Shown here piece after piece: positions 5,205 to 5,982 of a DNA stretch of 5,982 nt. The stretch comes from Comamonadaceae bacterium (GTDB lineage: Bacteria; Pseudomonadota; Gammaproteobacteria; Burkholderiales; Burkholderiaceae). The first letter of the stretch is position 1; each line of letters begins with the position of its first letter. Made by a program: the position numbers and the translations under genes. The stretch lies in contig CANKOT010000137.1 of assembly GCA_947484245.1 (NCBI GenBank), forward strand, positions 1 through 5,982, in the 5' to 3' direction. The notes under the pieces are model-generated. The model made no database searches and had not been told where the DNA came from. It saw only the letters and a list, made by a program, of their open reading frames with translations.

Positions 5205-5982
5205 ATGAGCAAAAAGCCCGTTCGCGTCGCCGTCACAGGGGCCGCTGGTCAAATTGGATATGCATTGTTGTTTCGCATCGCTTCCGGCGAAATGTTGGGC
5301 AAAGATCAGCCTGTGATTTTGCAATTGCTGGAAATCCCCGACGAAAAAGCTCAAAAAGCCCTGAAGGGCGTGATGATGGAGTTGGACGATTGCGCATTCC
5401 CCTTGCTTGCAGGCATGGAAGCCCATTCTGATCCTATGACAGCGTTCAAAGACACTGACTACGCCTTGTTGGTAGGTTCAAGGCCACGTGGCCCTGGCAT
5501 GGAGCGCGCTGAGTTGTTGGCTATCAACGGTGCCATCTTCACGGCACAAGGCAAGGCTTTGAATGCCGTGGCTTCCCGCAACGTCAAAGTATTGGTGGTC
5601 GGCAATCCCGCCAACACCAACGCCTACATCGCCATGAAAAGCGCACCCGACCTCAAGCCTGGCAACTTCACAGCCATGCTGCGTTTGGACCACAACCGTG
5701 CGGCGTCGCAAATTGCGGCCAAAACTGGCAAAGCGGTTGCAGACATTCAGAAACTGTGCGTTTGGGGCAACCACTCGCCCACCATGTACGCCGACTACCG
5801 TTTCGCCACCATCAACGGCGAATCTGTGAAGACCATGATCAATGACCAAGAATGGAACGCCAACGTGTTCTTGCCAACTGTGGGCAAGCGCGGAGCGGCC
5901 ATCATTGAAGCACGTGGTTTGTCATCTGCCGCTTCTGCTGCCAATGCCGCCATCGACCACATGCGCGATTGGGCTTTGGGCA
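5205..5982 (+). CDS. mdh: Malate dehydrogenase, N-terminal 259 codons (runs off the right edge)
   Basis: NAD-dependent malate dehydrogenase interconverts malate and oxaloacetate in the cytoplasm, the last step of the TCA cycle. The protein begins [20 protein letters not shown], with the nucleotide-binding GAAGQIG at residues 12-18. LLEIPD follows, with E43 in the position linked to NAD preference in relatives. The mobile substrate loop [11 protein letters not shown] has R95 and R101. NPANTN is at 134-139. LDHNRA holds D162 and R165, and [11 protein letters not shown] has the catalytic H190 paired with D162. It matches the Thermus/Aquaspirillum type of MDH (about 328 residues), not the E. coli type, so about 70 residues are missing at the edge. 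The start has GGAG (5193-5196) at 8 bases. In-frame ATGs at 5130 and 5154 are less likely because the added residues are unlike the family. Confidence 0.97.
   Translation, partial: MSKKPVRVAVTGAAGQIGYALLFRIASGEMLGKDQPVILQLLEIPDEKAQKALKGVMMELDDCAFPLLAGMEAHSDPMTAFKDTDYALLVGSRPRGPGMERAELLAINGAIFTAQGKALNAVASRNVKVLVVGNPANTNAYIAMKSAPDLKPGNFTAMLRLDHNRAASQIAAKTGKAVADIQKLCVWGNHSPTMYADYRFATINGESVKTMINDQEWNANVFLPTVGKRGAAIIEARGLSSAASAANAAIDHMRDWALG

Overview
The window looks like chromosomal DNA of a betaproteobacterium, most likely order Burkholderiales and probably a Comamonadaceae-type organism. The evidence is the close family resemblance of the SdhA, SdhB and Mdh proteins as I remember them, and the gene order: mdh divergent from a GntR regulator that precedes sdhCDAB-sdhE-gltA. 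By eye the base composition is moderate, roughly half G+C, and even across the window. I see no mobile element, tRNA, rRNA, CRISPR array or sign of recent transfer.

Layout: positions 1-4042 hold six minus-strand genes that read right to left as sdhC, sdhD, sdhA, sdhB, sdhE and the first 84 codons of gltA, which runs off the left edge. Gaps are 14, 69, 18, 27 and 62 bases with no recognisable terminator, so one transcript is likely. Upstream of sdhC lies a 149-base region (4043-4191) with two candidate sigma70 promoters and an 11-bp direct repeat. Next comes a minus-strand GntR/HutC-type regulator (4192-4974). A 230-base divergent region (4975-5204) separates it from mdh, which runs rightward and off the right edge. 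That region carries a palindromic candidate operator, overlapping divergent promoters and a structured mdh leader.

Function: citrate synthase, succinate dehydrogenase (respiratory complex II) with its flavinylation factor, and malate dehydrogenase all belong to the TCA cycle. Succinate dehydrogenase passes electrons to the quinone pool in the inner membrane. The linked regulator with a UTRA effector domain is the obvious candidate to tie expression of the cluster to a metabolite, though its ligand cannot be read from the sequence.

The proteins are conventional and all key residues I checked are present. The least explained part is the mdh 5' leader. A 10-bp segment (5122-5131) is perfectly complementary to the mdh ribosome-binding site (5189-5198), and its core can instead pair locally with 5114-5121. 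The two pairings are mutually exclusive, as in a translational RNA switch. This is the best candidate for something undescribed here.
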